Origin: an uncultured Flavobacterium sp.
GTDB taxonomy: Bacteria; Bacteroidota; Bacteroidia; Flavobacteriales; Flavobacteriaceae
Reading direction: 5' to 3'
DNA length: 64,000 nt
Assembly (NCBI RefSeq): GCF_951805225.1
Contig: NZ_OX638201.1
Span: forward strand, 2,108,001 to 2,172,000
The notes under the pieces were generated by a model. It was not told the DNA's origin. It searched no databases and saw only the letters and a list, made by a program, of their open reading frames with translations. Of the stretch, positions 1 through 7,104 are shown in pieces. The position numbers were made by a program, and so were the translations under genes. Within the stretch, counting starts at the first letter, position 1. The number at the start of each line of letters is the position of its first letter.

Positions 1-1
1 A

Positions 2-412
2 GAAGTATATTTTACAATCTCTTCAATTATAAATAATTTAGAAAATAGAGAAATTAATTTACATCCATCTTTAAGACAAACTAACTACGTAAGAAATCTA
101 CTCAGTCCTAGGAATTTTCATAGATTTAATGATGGAATTATTCAATCCTGTTTATTACGATGTTCTAAGCCAGATTATCTATCTTATGATTTAGATGACG
201 AAGCTAATCTACAAATGAAAGTATTTCTTTTATCTATAATTAGTAAATATGATTCAGAGGATGGAGAAGCTCTTTTAGAGTTTTTACTTTCAATAGGGCT
301 AAAAAAACTAAAATTAAAAAAGGAAGATCTAGAAGAAGTCTTATTACGAGCGAAGGAATGTGATAGTAAAATTATTTCTCAATTTGCTGAATATATAAGT
401 AAATTCACTTAA
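2..412 (+). CDS. 3' end of an unidentified gene, cut by the window edge
   Basis: The reading frame is open from base 2 to the TAA at 410-412 (136 residues). An internal ATG at 215 is not a convincing start, because protein-like sequence continues upstream in the same frame. The visible part is soluble, alpha-helical in character and Lys/Glu/Leu rich, with an RFNDGIIQSCLLRC segment and a later DGEALLEFLLSIGLKKL segment. This looks like the C-terminal part of a larger intracellular protein. I do not recognise the family, and no function is assigned. The gene appears to end its transcription unit, since a hairpin follows at 504-529. Confidence 0.6.
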   Translation, partial: EVYFTISSIINNLENREINLHPSLRQTNYVRNLLSPRNFHRFNDGIIQSCLLRCSKPDYLSYDLDDEANLQMKVFLLSIISKYDSEDGEALLEFLLSIGLKKLKLKKEDLEEVLLRAKECDSKIISQFAEYISKFT

Positions 413-503
413 AAACAAGATCTCCCATTATCCGAAGTGTCCACAGCTAGGGTAAGTGTAACGTTTGTAAATACAAAAGATTGACAACATTTAAAAAAAA
501 AAG

Positions 504-529
504 AACCTCGATCTTAAAAAGTCGAGGTT
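504..529. terminator. Hairpin between convergent genes, probably a two-way terminator
   Basis: An 8-bp perfect stem (AACCTCGA at 504-511 with TCGAGGTT at 522-529) has a 10-nt loop, an A-tract on the left and a T-rich stretch on the right. It lies between the plus-strand gene ending at 412 and the minus-strand gene ending at 553. It could therefore serve both strands as a factor-independent terminator. Confidence 0.7.
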
Positions 530-552
530 TTCATTTTTATTTCTGAAAAACC

Positions 553-786
553 TTATTCCACATCCAAATAAGGATTCAAAACCTCAGCTAATTCATTTAG
601 CCAATAAAAGCTGTTTTCTATGTTGTCGATTTCGTTTTGAAGAGTTTGATTTTTTCGCATGACTTCTAAAGCGAGTAGATAATTTAATTGCCTTATTGTT
701 TTAGCCATAGTTTCTGGCTCGATTGTATTGTTGAAAAAATTCATAAGCCTTGTTTCGGCTTCTTTCGAAAGGGAGTTTGTACTCAT
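553..786 (-). CDS. Small hypothetical helical protein (77 aa)
   Basis: A 77-residue cytoplasmic protein with no signal peptide or membrane segment. It is rich in Glu, Asn and Leu with heptad-like spacing, so it is probably all-helical. The ATG start gives an N-terminus MSTNSLSKEAETRL, and the gene ends 24 nt from the hairpin at 504-529. Stand-alone genes of this size are common in Flavobacteriia. I do not recognise a named family and assign no function. The coding call rests on frame length, helical pattern and the terminator placed at its end. Confidence 0.55.
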   Translation of the reverse strand: MSTNSLSKEAETRLMNFFNNTIEPETMAKTIRQLNYLLALEVMRKNQTLQNEIDNIENSFYWLNELAEVLNPYLDVE

Positions 787-930
787 AACTTACATTTTAA
801 TGAATATAAAACCCGTGATAATTAAGATGCATTAGTATTTTTCTAATAATGCAACCATATTACAAGGGCAAATTTTATTTCGTCTTAATGTGAAGATTTA
901 AGAGTTGCGAATATAAAGAAAATTCTTTCA

Positions 931-953
931 ATTGATAAGCATTCATTATCAAT
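931..953. promoter_or_regulatory. Inverted repeat in the 787-1076 spacer
   Basis: ATTGATAA at 931-938 is repeated inverted as TTATCAAT at 946-953, with 7 nt between. It sits in a 290-bp AT-rich spacer between two genes that start outwards from it (minus-strand gene at 786, plus-strand gene at 1077). An operator or short cruciform is possible. I found no clean TAnnTTTG box next to it and nothing else recognisable in this spacer. Confidence 0.3.
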
Positions 954-1076
954 AAAAAATAAGTTCTTTTGAATTTAAAAAATACTTATTTTCGTTTTAC
1001 TTTATCAATCATTTCCAATTGCTAAGAAACATTAAAGTTATATTACGCAAGCTAAAATAAAGAAACCAAATCTAAG

Positions 1077-1604
1077 ATGAGTCAAAGTCTAAATTTATAT
1101 CAAATCAGTAAAGTCAATTTTGAAGAGTTTTCAAAGAATCATGAATCTTTCAATTTCGATTTTAGCGATGATAATTCTTCTGTATTTGATCAAAATTTCG
1201 AAGGATTAATTTTCCTTTTTTCATCTTACTATTTGGATCAATTGCCAAAATCTTTGGAAGAGCTTTTTTATCCGCAGAATTTTATTGGTGAGAATGTAGA
1301 TTTCAGCGAAATTGATTTTGATACTATTGAAGATTTTCCGGAATCAACTTCTGTCTATTTTTTAAATCCAATAACTATAAAAGAAATTAATTCAGTTTTG
1401 GAGAACATTCAAAATGATAAAATTTTAGATTTTTACAGCGCTGATCTTTTTAATACGCACGATATTTATCCCGCGGTTTGGCATGATGACGAAAGCGAAG
1501 ACAAAGCATTTAATAAAAGACATTTAGAAGAAGGTTTGGTATTACTAAAACACACCATTTCTCAGGCAAATATTAATGGAAACTATATTTTGTTTTTCGG
1601 TTGA
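1077..1604 (+). CDS. DUF1877 (YfbM-like) family protein
   Basis: A 175-residue soluble acidic protein. The C-terminal half carries features I associate with DUF1877/YfbM: a DIYPAVWHDDE segment near residues 130-140 and a closing helix-strand pair ending GNYILFFG. The N-terminal half is an Asp/Phe-rich region ending with a PQNFIGENVDF stretch. Length fits the family. Function is unknown in the family; members are often found near contact-toxin or immunity-type genes, but nothing here shows such a role. The ATG at 1077 is the first in frame. A TTG-start gene follows 33 nt downstream on the same strand. Confidence 0.6.
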   Translation: MSQSLNLYQISKVNFEEFSKNHESFNFDFSDDNSSVFDQNFEGLIFLFSSYYLDQLPKSLEELFYPQNFIGENVDFSEIDFDTIEDFPESTSVYFLNPITIKEINSVLENIQNDKILDFYSADLFNTHDIYPAVWHDDESEDKAFNKRHLEEGLVLLKHTISQANINGNYILFFG

Positions 1605-1637
1605 TTTAAAACAAAACTTTCTCATAAAACTAATTAA

Positions 1638-2138
1638 TTGGAAAAAACCGCTGTAGATATAAAAAAGCAATTGGAGTTTTGGCTTCTAAAATATTATTAT
1701 AAAGAAAAAAAGGAGTTAAACGGAAAAGAAATATTTACAATATTTGATTTAATTAGTCAAAAACAAAAAACTGAAATAATTAATTTATTAAAATTAAGAG
1801 AGAACGAATTACCTGTACTTTACCTTAAAATTTCTGAGGAAAAATCAATAATTAATACTACTGAAAGGTTTATTAAATTGACAGATCAAGGAACAGAAGA
1901 AATCGAATACACGAATTTTAAAGAACATAAAGGATTTGATCGCTTTATAATCAAAAAGCGATTAATTGGACGAAATATAAATGTAAAAACGAATGGTTAC
2001 TTAAATCCTTTCGCTATAAAATTAAAAAATGGTGAAATTATAGAATGGGAAATACCAACCGGAACTGCTGGTTTTGGATTTTGGAGTGTAACAAAAAAAT
2101 GCGAACTTATTGGGCGAAAATATGAAGTAATAAAATGA
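1638..2138 (+). CDS. Hypothetical cytoplasmic protein (166 aa, TTG start)
   Basis: A lysine-rich 166-residue protein without signal peptide or membrane segments. The N-terminal ~60 residues are helical (DIKKQLEFWLLKYYYKEKK). The C-terminal ~60 are beta-rich, with IIEWEIPTGTAGFGFWSVTKK just before the end. The only suitable start is a TTG at 1638, because no in-frame ATG precedes the conserved-looking body. The stop overlaps the start of a 19-codon frame (ATGA at 2135-2138), so ribosomes may run on. I do not recognise the family. Confidence 0.55.
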   Translation: MEKTAVDIKKQLEFWLLKYYYKEKKELNGKEIFTIFDLISQKQKTEIINLLKLRENELPVLYLKISEEKSIINTTERFIKLTDQGTEEIEYTNFKEHKGFDRFIIKKRLIGRNINVKTNGYLNPFAIKLKNGEIIEWEIPTGTAGFGFWSVTKKCELIGRKYEVIK

Positions 2139-2194
2139 AAACGTATTACAACAACGGCGATTATTTACATACAACAGAATCTGAATTGAAATGA
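2135..2194 (+). CDS. 19-codon frame linked to both neighbours by ATGA overlaps
   Basis: The frame encodes MKTYYNNGDYLHTTESELK and stops at 2192-2194. Its ATG overlaps the TGA of the upstream gene (2135-2138), and its own TGA overlaps the ATG of the downstream gene (2191-2194). Two exact overlaps in a row are what translational coupling would look like. The peptide has no recognisable domain and could equally be the remnant of a shortened gene. Coding status is uncertain. Confidence 0.3.
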   Translation: MKTYYNNGDYLHTTESELK

Positions 2195-2802
2195 GAAATA
2201 TTATTATTTTATTAGTTTGCTTAGTTTTTTCGAAAGTAGCATTTGGTCAAACTTGCCTGCATAAAAATCTATCTAAAGAATTTAATTTTAAAACAAATTT
2301 TCGAAAAATAAAAAAACCTAACAATGAGATTGATAGTAATTCTGTAAAAATCATAGTCTCCAACAAAATCTCAAATAAAAAGCAAGAATTTAGTTTTGGA
2401 TCGGGTTACCTTTTTGAAAAAACTTTTATTGATTGTAAAGCGGTAAGATCTTATTCAACTGGCATTAATAAAAACAGTAAAGCTATTGATAATGACTTTG
2501 GAGATTTAATAATTGCCGATTTTAATTTTGATAATAAAGACGATTTTGCCGTTAAAAATGATTCTGGAGGAAATGGAGGTCCAACGTATAATTTTTATAT
2601 TCAGGACAAAAATAAAAACTTTGCATTAGATGAATTTTTAACCACTCAAATGGAATTTTTCCCTTCAAAATTTATCATAAAAAGTAAAAGACTAATAACT
2701 TACGTTCATGCAAATGCCTACCAATTATCTGAAAATATATTTGAATACAATGAGCAATTAAAAAAATGGAAATATAAAAGTTCAAAATTAGTAACTCCGT
2801 AG
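2191..2802 (+). CDS. Secreted XAC2610-like protein
   Basis: A 203-residue exported protein. It has a Sec signal peptide at residues 1-20 (hydrophobic IIILLVCLVFSKVAFG, cut likely after FGQ), then a mixed alpha/beta body. A DFNFDNKDDFAVKND segment around residues 110-125 has the spaced Asp/Asn pattern of FG-GAP-type calcium loops. It is followed by GGNGGPTYNFYIQD, the arrangement I associate with XAC2610-related proteins. No lipobox is present, so it is probably periplasmic or secreted. It is the first of two secreted-protein genes in the same direction. Confidence 0.55.
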   Translation: MRNIIILLVCLVFSKVAFGQTCLHKNLSKEFNFKTNFRKIKKPNNEIDSNSVKIIVSNKISNKKQEFSFGSGYLFEKTFIDCKAVRSYSTGINKNSKAIDNDFGDLIIADFNFDNKDDFAVKNDSGGNGGPTYNFYIQDKNKNFALDEFLTTQMEFFPSKFIIKSKRLITYVHANAYQLSENIFEYNEQLKKWKYKSSKLVTP

Positions 2803-2843
2803 TAAGCTGAATAGAAAACTAATAATTTGAAACAAATCCAATT

Positions 2844-3650
2844 ATGATAAGACTATTATTTATACTTTTTATTTGCTCTACGAATGCAATTGGACAAACT
2901 TCTTCAGGAAAAGAGTATATTATAAATTATTCTGTTGGTCATTACAACTTTGGAAAAACGGGCGAATATGAAAAAAAAGAAGTTTTTAAATTTACTATAA
3001 ATGATAAAGATTTCATTCTCACAGAATTTCAATCTATTTCGAATAAATATGTATATAATCCTGAAACGTTAAAAAACGACCGAAAAGTTTCTGATACAAT
3101 CTTGAAATTTCCAAATAATAAAATCGCAAAGGAAGAGTTTGAAAACCTCCTTAAACAGTTAAACCAAAATCAAGATAATTTTAATACTGATTTCTTAAAT
3201 TCAAATTTTTCGAAAAAAATAAAACAAAAAGAGATTCTTAAAATCGCTAAAAAACGCGGCCAAACCTATTGGTTTATTGATATTGATAAGGAAACGGAAA
3301 AAATAGATGATTTTGGAAAACAAAAAATTAAAGAAATTCAGAATTTTAAAAATTTTGAAAAATACATTGAAGATATAAAACCAAAAACAGACACCTTTAT
3401 GGTAGTTTCTGATGCTTGGAATTTTGCAAGATTGGGTTATGCAAATTCTACTTTGACTGACAGAATGGATTTCAATTCAATTTTGGGTCAACCAATTCTA
3501 AAAAGTGATAATACAACCCAAATAATAAACTTAAATGTGAATCTTATTTTATTGAAAATATTACCAAAGGAATCTTTATTAAGTAAAAAAGTAAATTTTG
3601 AAAATATAAAAGATGGCTATATCAATTGGTTTATTAGAAATATTAATTAA
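2844..3650 (+). CDS. Secreted protein of unknown function (268 aa)
   Basis: The N-terminus MIRLLFILFICSTNAIGQT is a signal peptide without a lipobox Cys at the cut site, so export to the periplasm or beyond is expected. The mature part is Lys/Asn/Phe rich with alternating charged helices and beta strands. No catalytic motif was recognised. A conserved-looking WNFARLGYANSTLTDRMDF segment lies in the last third. It follows the XAC2610-like gene by 41 nt and may share its transcript. Function is unknown. Confidence 0.5.
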   Translation: MIRLLFILFICSTNAIGQTSSGKEYIINYSVGHYNFGKTGEYEKKEVFKFTINDKDFILTEFQSISNKYVYNPETLKNDRKVSDTILKFPNNKIAKEEFENLLKQLNQNQDNFNTDFLNSNFSKKIKQKEILKIAKKRGQTYWFIDIDKETEKIDDFGKQKIKEIQNFKNFEKYIEDIKPKTDTFMVVSDAWNFARLGYANSTLTDRMDFNSILGQPILKSDNTTQIINLNVNLILLKILPKESLLSKKVNFENIKDGYINWFIRNIN

Positions 3651-3721
3651 CAAACAAGATTCATCGAGGATTACCTCTAATCTTTCTTAATAACCAAATC
3701 TTCTCATAAACCCAATTGCCC

Positions 3722-3800
3722 TAGCCCTGATGGGAGGGAAAATCCTTTTACTTTTTTCTTTAAAAAGTAAAAGATTTGGAAGGACAGCAGGAAATAGCTT
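3722..3800. repeat. Structured repeat element, copy 1 of 3
   Basis: The element begins TAGCCCTGATGGGAGGGAAA and ends ACAGCAGGAAATAGCTT. Between them is a hairpin (ATCCTTTTACTTTTT pairing with AAAAAGTAAAAGAT). The same conserved ends with a different hairpin sequence occur at 17678-17753 and 41130-41205. The outer CCCTG can pair with the CAGG near the far end, enclosing the inner hairpin. The rest of the 3651-4038 spacer holds a copy of a CCTTCGACTTCGCTCAGGATGAC repeat near 3883-3905 and the promoter of the next gene. Confidence 0.65.
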
Positions 3801-3973
3801 CAAATTAAAATTCAAAACAATAAATTCCAAATTCCAATCTTTTAACTTGTTTATTGCTATTATAATTTCAGTTCTATAAGCCTTCGACTTCGCTCAGGAT
3901 GACAAATTGTATTATATAAAACCCTGTTATTTAATACCTTAATAAATTATTTTAAAAATACTTGTGAAAAAAA

Positions 3974-4008
3974 TTGCGAAACCGAATAGTTGCACGTATA
4001 TTTGCAAC
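3974..4008 (+). promoter_or_regulatory. Promoter with overlapping palindromic operator, ArsR gene
   Basis: TTG at 3974-3976 and TATATTTG at 3997-4004 are separated by 20 nt and match the Bacteroidota promoter form. GTTGCA at 3989-3994 and TGCAAC at 4003-4008 form an inverted repeat that straddles the TATATTTG box. A repressor bound there would block the promoter, which fits autoregulation by the ArsR-family product encoded 30 nt downstream. The promoter match is seen; operator function is inferred. Confidence 0.65.
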
Positions 4009-4038
4009 CGATTGGCTTCGTAATTAAAACCAAATATT

Positions 4039-4359
4039 ATGAGACGAGACATTTTTCAGGCAATTGCCGATCCAACAAGGCGATCCATTATTGCCTTAAT
4101 TGCAATGCAAGCAATGACTCCAAATGCCATTGCGGAGAACTTTAACACGACCCGACAGTCTGTTTCTAAACACCTGCGGATACTTGTAGAATGCGACTTG
4201 ATAAAACAGGAACAACAAGGCAGAGAAATTTATTATTCACTTGAAATTGAAAAAATGAAAGAGATCGACAAATGGATTAACCAATTTAGAGCGATTTGGG
4301 AAACCAAATTTAATCAGCTTGACGAAATACTATTAACACTTAAAGAACAGAAAAAATGA
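4039..4359 (+). CDS. ArsR-family transcriptional repressor
   Basis: A 106-residue winged-helix regulator. Residues 1-20 (IFQAIADPTRRSIIALI) are the classic ArsR opening. The recognition helix is near residues 38-55 (TRQSVSKHLRILVECDLI), and the wing is QQGREIYYSLE. The metal-binding Cys motifs of ArsR/SmtB are absent; only one Cys is seen. It therefore belongs to the subgroup paired with SRPBCC proteins rather than to metal sensors. The stop overlaps the next start (ATGA at 4356-4359), so the two are translationally coupled. It probably represses its own promoter at 3974-4008. Confidence 0.88.
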   Translation: MRRDIFQAIADPTRRSIIALIAMQAMTPNAIAENFNTTRQSVSKHLRILVECDLIKQEQQGREIYYSLEIEKMKEIDKWINQFRAIWETKFNQLDEILLTLKEQKK

Positions 4360-4850
4360 AAAAAGATTTGCAATTTGATTTTACCGTTGACAAAGCCATA
4401 AAAACGGTATTTATTACGAGAGAATTTGCTGCAGAACTTCCGTTAGTTTGGGACGCTTTTACTAAACCGGAACTTCTGGATCAATGGGTTGCGCCAAAAC
4501 CGTGGTCGTCTAAAACAAAATATATGAATTTTGAAGTTGGCGGACGAAGATTCTACGCAATGGTAAGTCCAGAAGGATTGGAGCGTTGGGCGATTCAGGA
4601 ATATACTTCGATTACGCCAAAAACAAATTTTAAAATGTTCAACACTTTTGCTGATAAAGACGAGAATCGCGAATTGCCAGGTTCTAATTGGGATCATACT
4701 TTTAGCGAAGAAAATGGCATCACAAAAGTAAATATTGCTATTTTTAATGAATCGCTTGAACGTATGGAAAAAATGATTGAAATGGGCTTTTCAGAAGGCT
4801 TTAAAATGAGTATTGATAACTTAGATAAGTTATTGGAAACGTTGTCTTAG
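4356..4850 (+). CDS. SRPBCC (AHSA1-type) domain protein
   Basis: A 164-residue single-domain START-like protein. It has an ITREFAAELPLVWDAFTKPELLDQW opening, then a VGGRRFYAMVSPEG strand pair, a central WAIQEYTSITP strand and a C-terminal amphipathic helix (GFSEGFKMSIDNLDKLLETL). This order is that of the AHSA1/CalC group, whose fold encloses a hydrophobic ligand cavity. It overlaps the ArsR gene by 4 nt. ArsR-SRPBCC pairs are widespread, and the SRPBCC protein is thought to handle the inducing ligand. The ligand here cannot be read from sequence. Confidence 0.85.
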   Translation: MKKDLQFDFTVDKAIKTVFITREFAAELPLVWDAFTKPELLDQWVAPKPWSSKTKYMNFEVGGRRFYAMVSPEGLERWAIQEYTSITPKTNFKMFNTFADKDENRELPGSNWDHTFSEENGITKVNIAIFNESLERMEKMIEMGFSEGFKMSIDNLDKLLETLS

Positions 4851-4862
4851 AAGTGATGAAAT

Positions 4863-5063
4863 AATCTCGCAGAGACGCAAAGTTTTTATTCTCGTTTTTC
4901 ATGAATAGCCTCCTGCTTTAGCTGGAGTAATTATGTAAATGTTTTGTAAATGGCTTTAGCCGAATAAACATATTTGGCTAAAATCATTTTATCATTCAAA
5001 CAAAACCTCCAGCTAAAGCTAAAGGCTAATCAAAACTTTGTGACTTCGTGTCTTTGCGAGATT
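4863..5063. repeat. Three nested inverted repeats
   Basis: The outer arms are AATCTCGCAGAGACGCAAAG (4863-4882) and CTTTGTGACTTCGTGTCTTT onward to 5063. The middle arms are at 4904-4927 (CTTTAGCTGGAG) and 5007-5031 (CTCCAGCTAAAG). The inner arms are at 4949-4968 and 4973-4990 (TGGCTTTAGCCG against TTTGGCTAAAAT). The whole 200 bp can fold into one long imperfect hairpin. It fills the gap between two genes that converge here. Confidence 0.65.
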
Positions 5064-5109
5064 ATATTAAAACAACCTATAAAAGCTTCCTTTTTCTTTT
5101 ATTAATCAC

Positions 5110-6123
5110 TTAAAACTTAATCGCAATTTTACCAATTGTTTTTCCGGATTCTAACAATTGATGTGCTTCTTTGAAGTTTGCAACCGTCAAACCATTCAAC
5201 GTTGTTTTTAGTGTAGACTGAATAGTTCCGTTATCTAATAAATTGGCTAGTTTATTTAAAATATGATGTTGTTCGATCATATCTTCTGTTTGAAACATGG
5301 AACGCGTAAACATTAACTCCCAATGAAAACTGGCGCTTTTACCTTTTAATTGACGAAGATTTACAGACTCTACAGGATCACTAATAGAACCAATATGTCC
5401 TTGAGGTTTTATCAACTCCACAAATGCATCCCAATATTGATTTACATCGACAAAGTCTAAAATAAAATCTACATTTTGGAAACCTGCATTACGAACTTCT
5501 TCTACCAAATTTCTGTGATTTACGACAAAATCGGCACCTTGTTCTTTACACCAATCAATAGATTCAGAACGAGAAGCTGTTGCAATTACGGTTAATCCGG
5601 CAATCTTTTTTGCCAACTGAATTGCGATCGATCCTACTCCGCCTGCTCCACCAATTATTAAAATAGTTTTACCTTTATCTTTTTCCGGATTAATACGAAT
5701 TCTGTCAAATAGAATTTCCCAAGCTGTTAATCCGGTTAATGGAATTGCAGCGGCTTCTTCTATCGAAATTGATTTTGGTTTATGACCAACAATGCGTTCA
5801 TCAATAATTTGATATTCGGCATTACATCCTTGTTTATTAAGATCTCCGGCATAATAAACTTCGTCGCCAACTTTAAACAAACTTACTTTATCACCAATCG
5901 CTTCCACAATTCCAACGGCATCCCAACCAATAATTTTTGGCGTTTCGAGAACGGTATCTTTTGCACTATTTTGGCGTATCTTAAAATCTACCGGATTTAC
6001 AGAAACTGCTTCAATTTTTACTAATAAATCGTGTGATCCCGGAACTGGTTTTGAAGTTTCAAATTCAATAAAACTATCTTCCTTTTCTATTGATAATGAG
6101 GTTTTAAATCCTATTGCTTTCAT
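5110..6123 (-). CDS. Zinc-less quinone-oxidoreductase-like alcohol dehydrogenase
   Basis: A 337-residue medium-chain dehydrogenase/reductase. It has an N-terminal GroES-like domain (residues 1-125), then a Rossmann domain with GGAGGVG at residues 158-164 for NADPH. The position after SVNPVDFK lacks the Cys/His ligands of zinc alcohol dehydrogenases, so it should be a zinc-independent reductase of the quinone-oxidoreductase type acting on small carbonyl or quinone substrates. Full length for the family. It stands alone on the minus strand with a TAACTTTG box 32 bp upstream (6155-6162) and a twin TGTACA motif behind it. Cytosolic. Confidence 0.85.
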   Translation of the reverse strand: MKAIGFKTSLSIEKEDSFIEFETSKPVPGSHDLLVKIEAVSVNPVDFKIRQNSAKDTVLETPKIIGWDAVGIVEAIGDKVSLFKVGDEVYYAGDLNKQGCNAEYQIIDERIVGHKPKSISIEEAAAIPLTGLTAWEILFDRIRINPEKDKGKTILIIGGAGGVGSIAIQLAKKIAGLTVIATASRSESIDWCKEQGADFVVNHRNLVEEVRNAGFQNVDFILDFVDVNQYWDAFVELIKPQGHIGSISDPVESVNLRQLKGKSASFHWELMFTRSMFQTEDMIEQHHILNKLANLLDNGTIQSTLKTTLNGLTVANFKEAHQLLESGKTIGKIAIKF

Positions 6124-6154
6124 ATTATTTATCTTTTTATTTAAACTTACACTA

Positions 6155-6212
6155 CAAAGTTACATACAAAGAAGCCTTTTGAAATTGTACAAATGCACTA
6201 TGATTCTGTACA
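6155..6212 (-). promoter_or_regulatory. Promoter box and twin TGTACA motif, oxidoreductase gene
   Basis: Read on the minus strand, TAACTTTG at 6155-6162 matches TAnnTTTG. No TTG lies at the usual distance. Upstream of it, two TGTACA palindromes at 6186-6191 and 6207-6212 have centres 21 bp apart, about two helix turns, as expected of a dimeric regulator binding one DNA face. On the plus strand a TAGCTTTG box lies at 6227-6234, which could serve the response-regulator gene about 190 bp away. Confidence 0.45.
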
Positions 6213-6426
6213 TCTTTATCGTTAATTAGCTTTGCTAAATTTCAATAAAATAATGAAGTTCAAGAATCTTCTTTTCTTAGAAATTCAATTTTAACAACGA
6301 TTGCCATAATTAAATCCTATTTTTGATATTCCTTTCAGGCAATTTGTCAAGCAACTTCATCTTTTTTATTAATGAATTAAACGCCTAATTGCCATATAAA
6401 ACTATTGTAACCTTATATTTTTAAGT

Positions 6427-7104
6427 ATGAATGTTCTACTCATTGAAGATGATAAACGCATTAGCGAATTTATTGTAAAGGGTTTAGAAGAAAACAATTT
6501 TACGGTACATCTGGCAGAAACCGGCGAAATTGCCCGAGAACTTGTCCAAAATGATACGTGGGATATTATTCTAATGGATATTATGCTTCCGGGAATTGAT
6601 GGCATTCAGCTAACTAAATTAATGCGTTTCAAGAAAATTCATACGCCAATATTAATGCTCAGCGCACTTAGTGATACTGATGATAAGGTAAATGCGCTCG
6701 ATTCTGGTGCCGATGATTATTTGGTTAAACCTTTCCATTTTAAAGAATTAATTTCGAGAGTAAACGCTTTGACACGAAGAACCAAATTTAATTACGACAA
6801 GGAAGAAACTTTATACACGTTAGGAAGTTTAACCATAAATCCCGAAGAACACAAGGTTGCCGAAAATGACGAATTGATCGATTTATCTCCAAGAGAATAT
6901 AAATTGCTGTTGTTTTTATTAGAAAACAGAAACAAAGTAATGTCCAGAACGCAAATCTTAAACGCTGTTTGGGGCATTAATTATGACAATAATACCAATG
7001 TTGTGGATGTATATATTTCTTATTTGAGAAACAAAATTGAGCAAAACCATAAATTTATCCATACCATAAAAGGAACCGGATATATGCTTAAAGAACAATC
7101 ATGA
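6427..7104 (+). CDS. OmpR-family response regulator
   Basis: A 225-residue two-domain regulator. The receiver domain (1-120) has the acidic pair at E7/D8/D9, phosphoacceptor D51 in MDIMLPG and K101 in DDYLVKPF. The winged-helix DNA-binding domain (130-225) has the LSPREYKLLLFLLEN and RTQILNAVWG segments of the OmpR/PhoB group. The next gene encodes its kinase and starts inside its stop region (4-nt overlap at 7101-7104). A metal exporter operon follows 97 nt after the kinase. It therefore probably controls that operon in response to metal, as CusR or CzcR do. Confidence 0.93.
   Translation: MNVLLIEDDKRISEFIVKGLEENNFTVHLAETGEIARELVQNDTWDIILMDIMLPGIDGIQLTKLMRFKKIHTPILMLSALSDTDDKVNALDSGADDYLVKPFHFKELISRVNALTRRTKFNYDKEETLYTLGSLTINPEEHKVAENDELIDLSPREYKLLLFLLENRNKVMSRTQILNAVWGINYDNNTNVVDVYISYLRNKIEQNHKFIHTIKGTGYMLKEQS

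Noticed and set aside
3883..3905. CCTTCGACTTCGCTCAGGATGAC as sequencing contamination or an att site
   Set aside because: The same word recurs inverted near 24994 in a repeat-rich spacer and is known as a dispersed intergenic repeat in many bacteria. No integrase is present.
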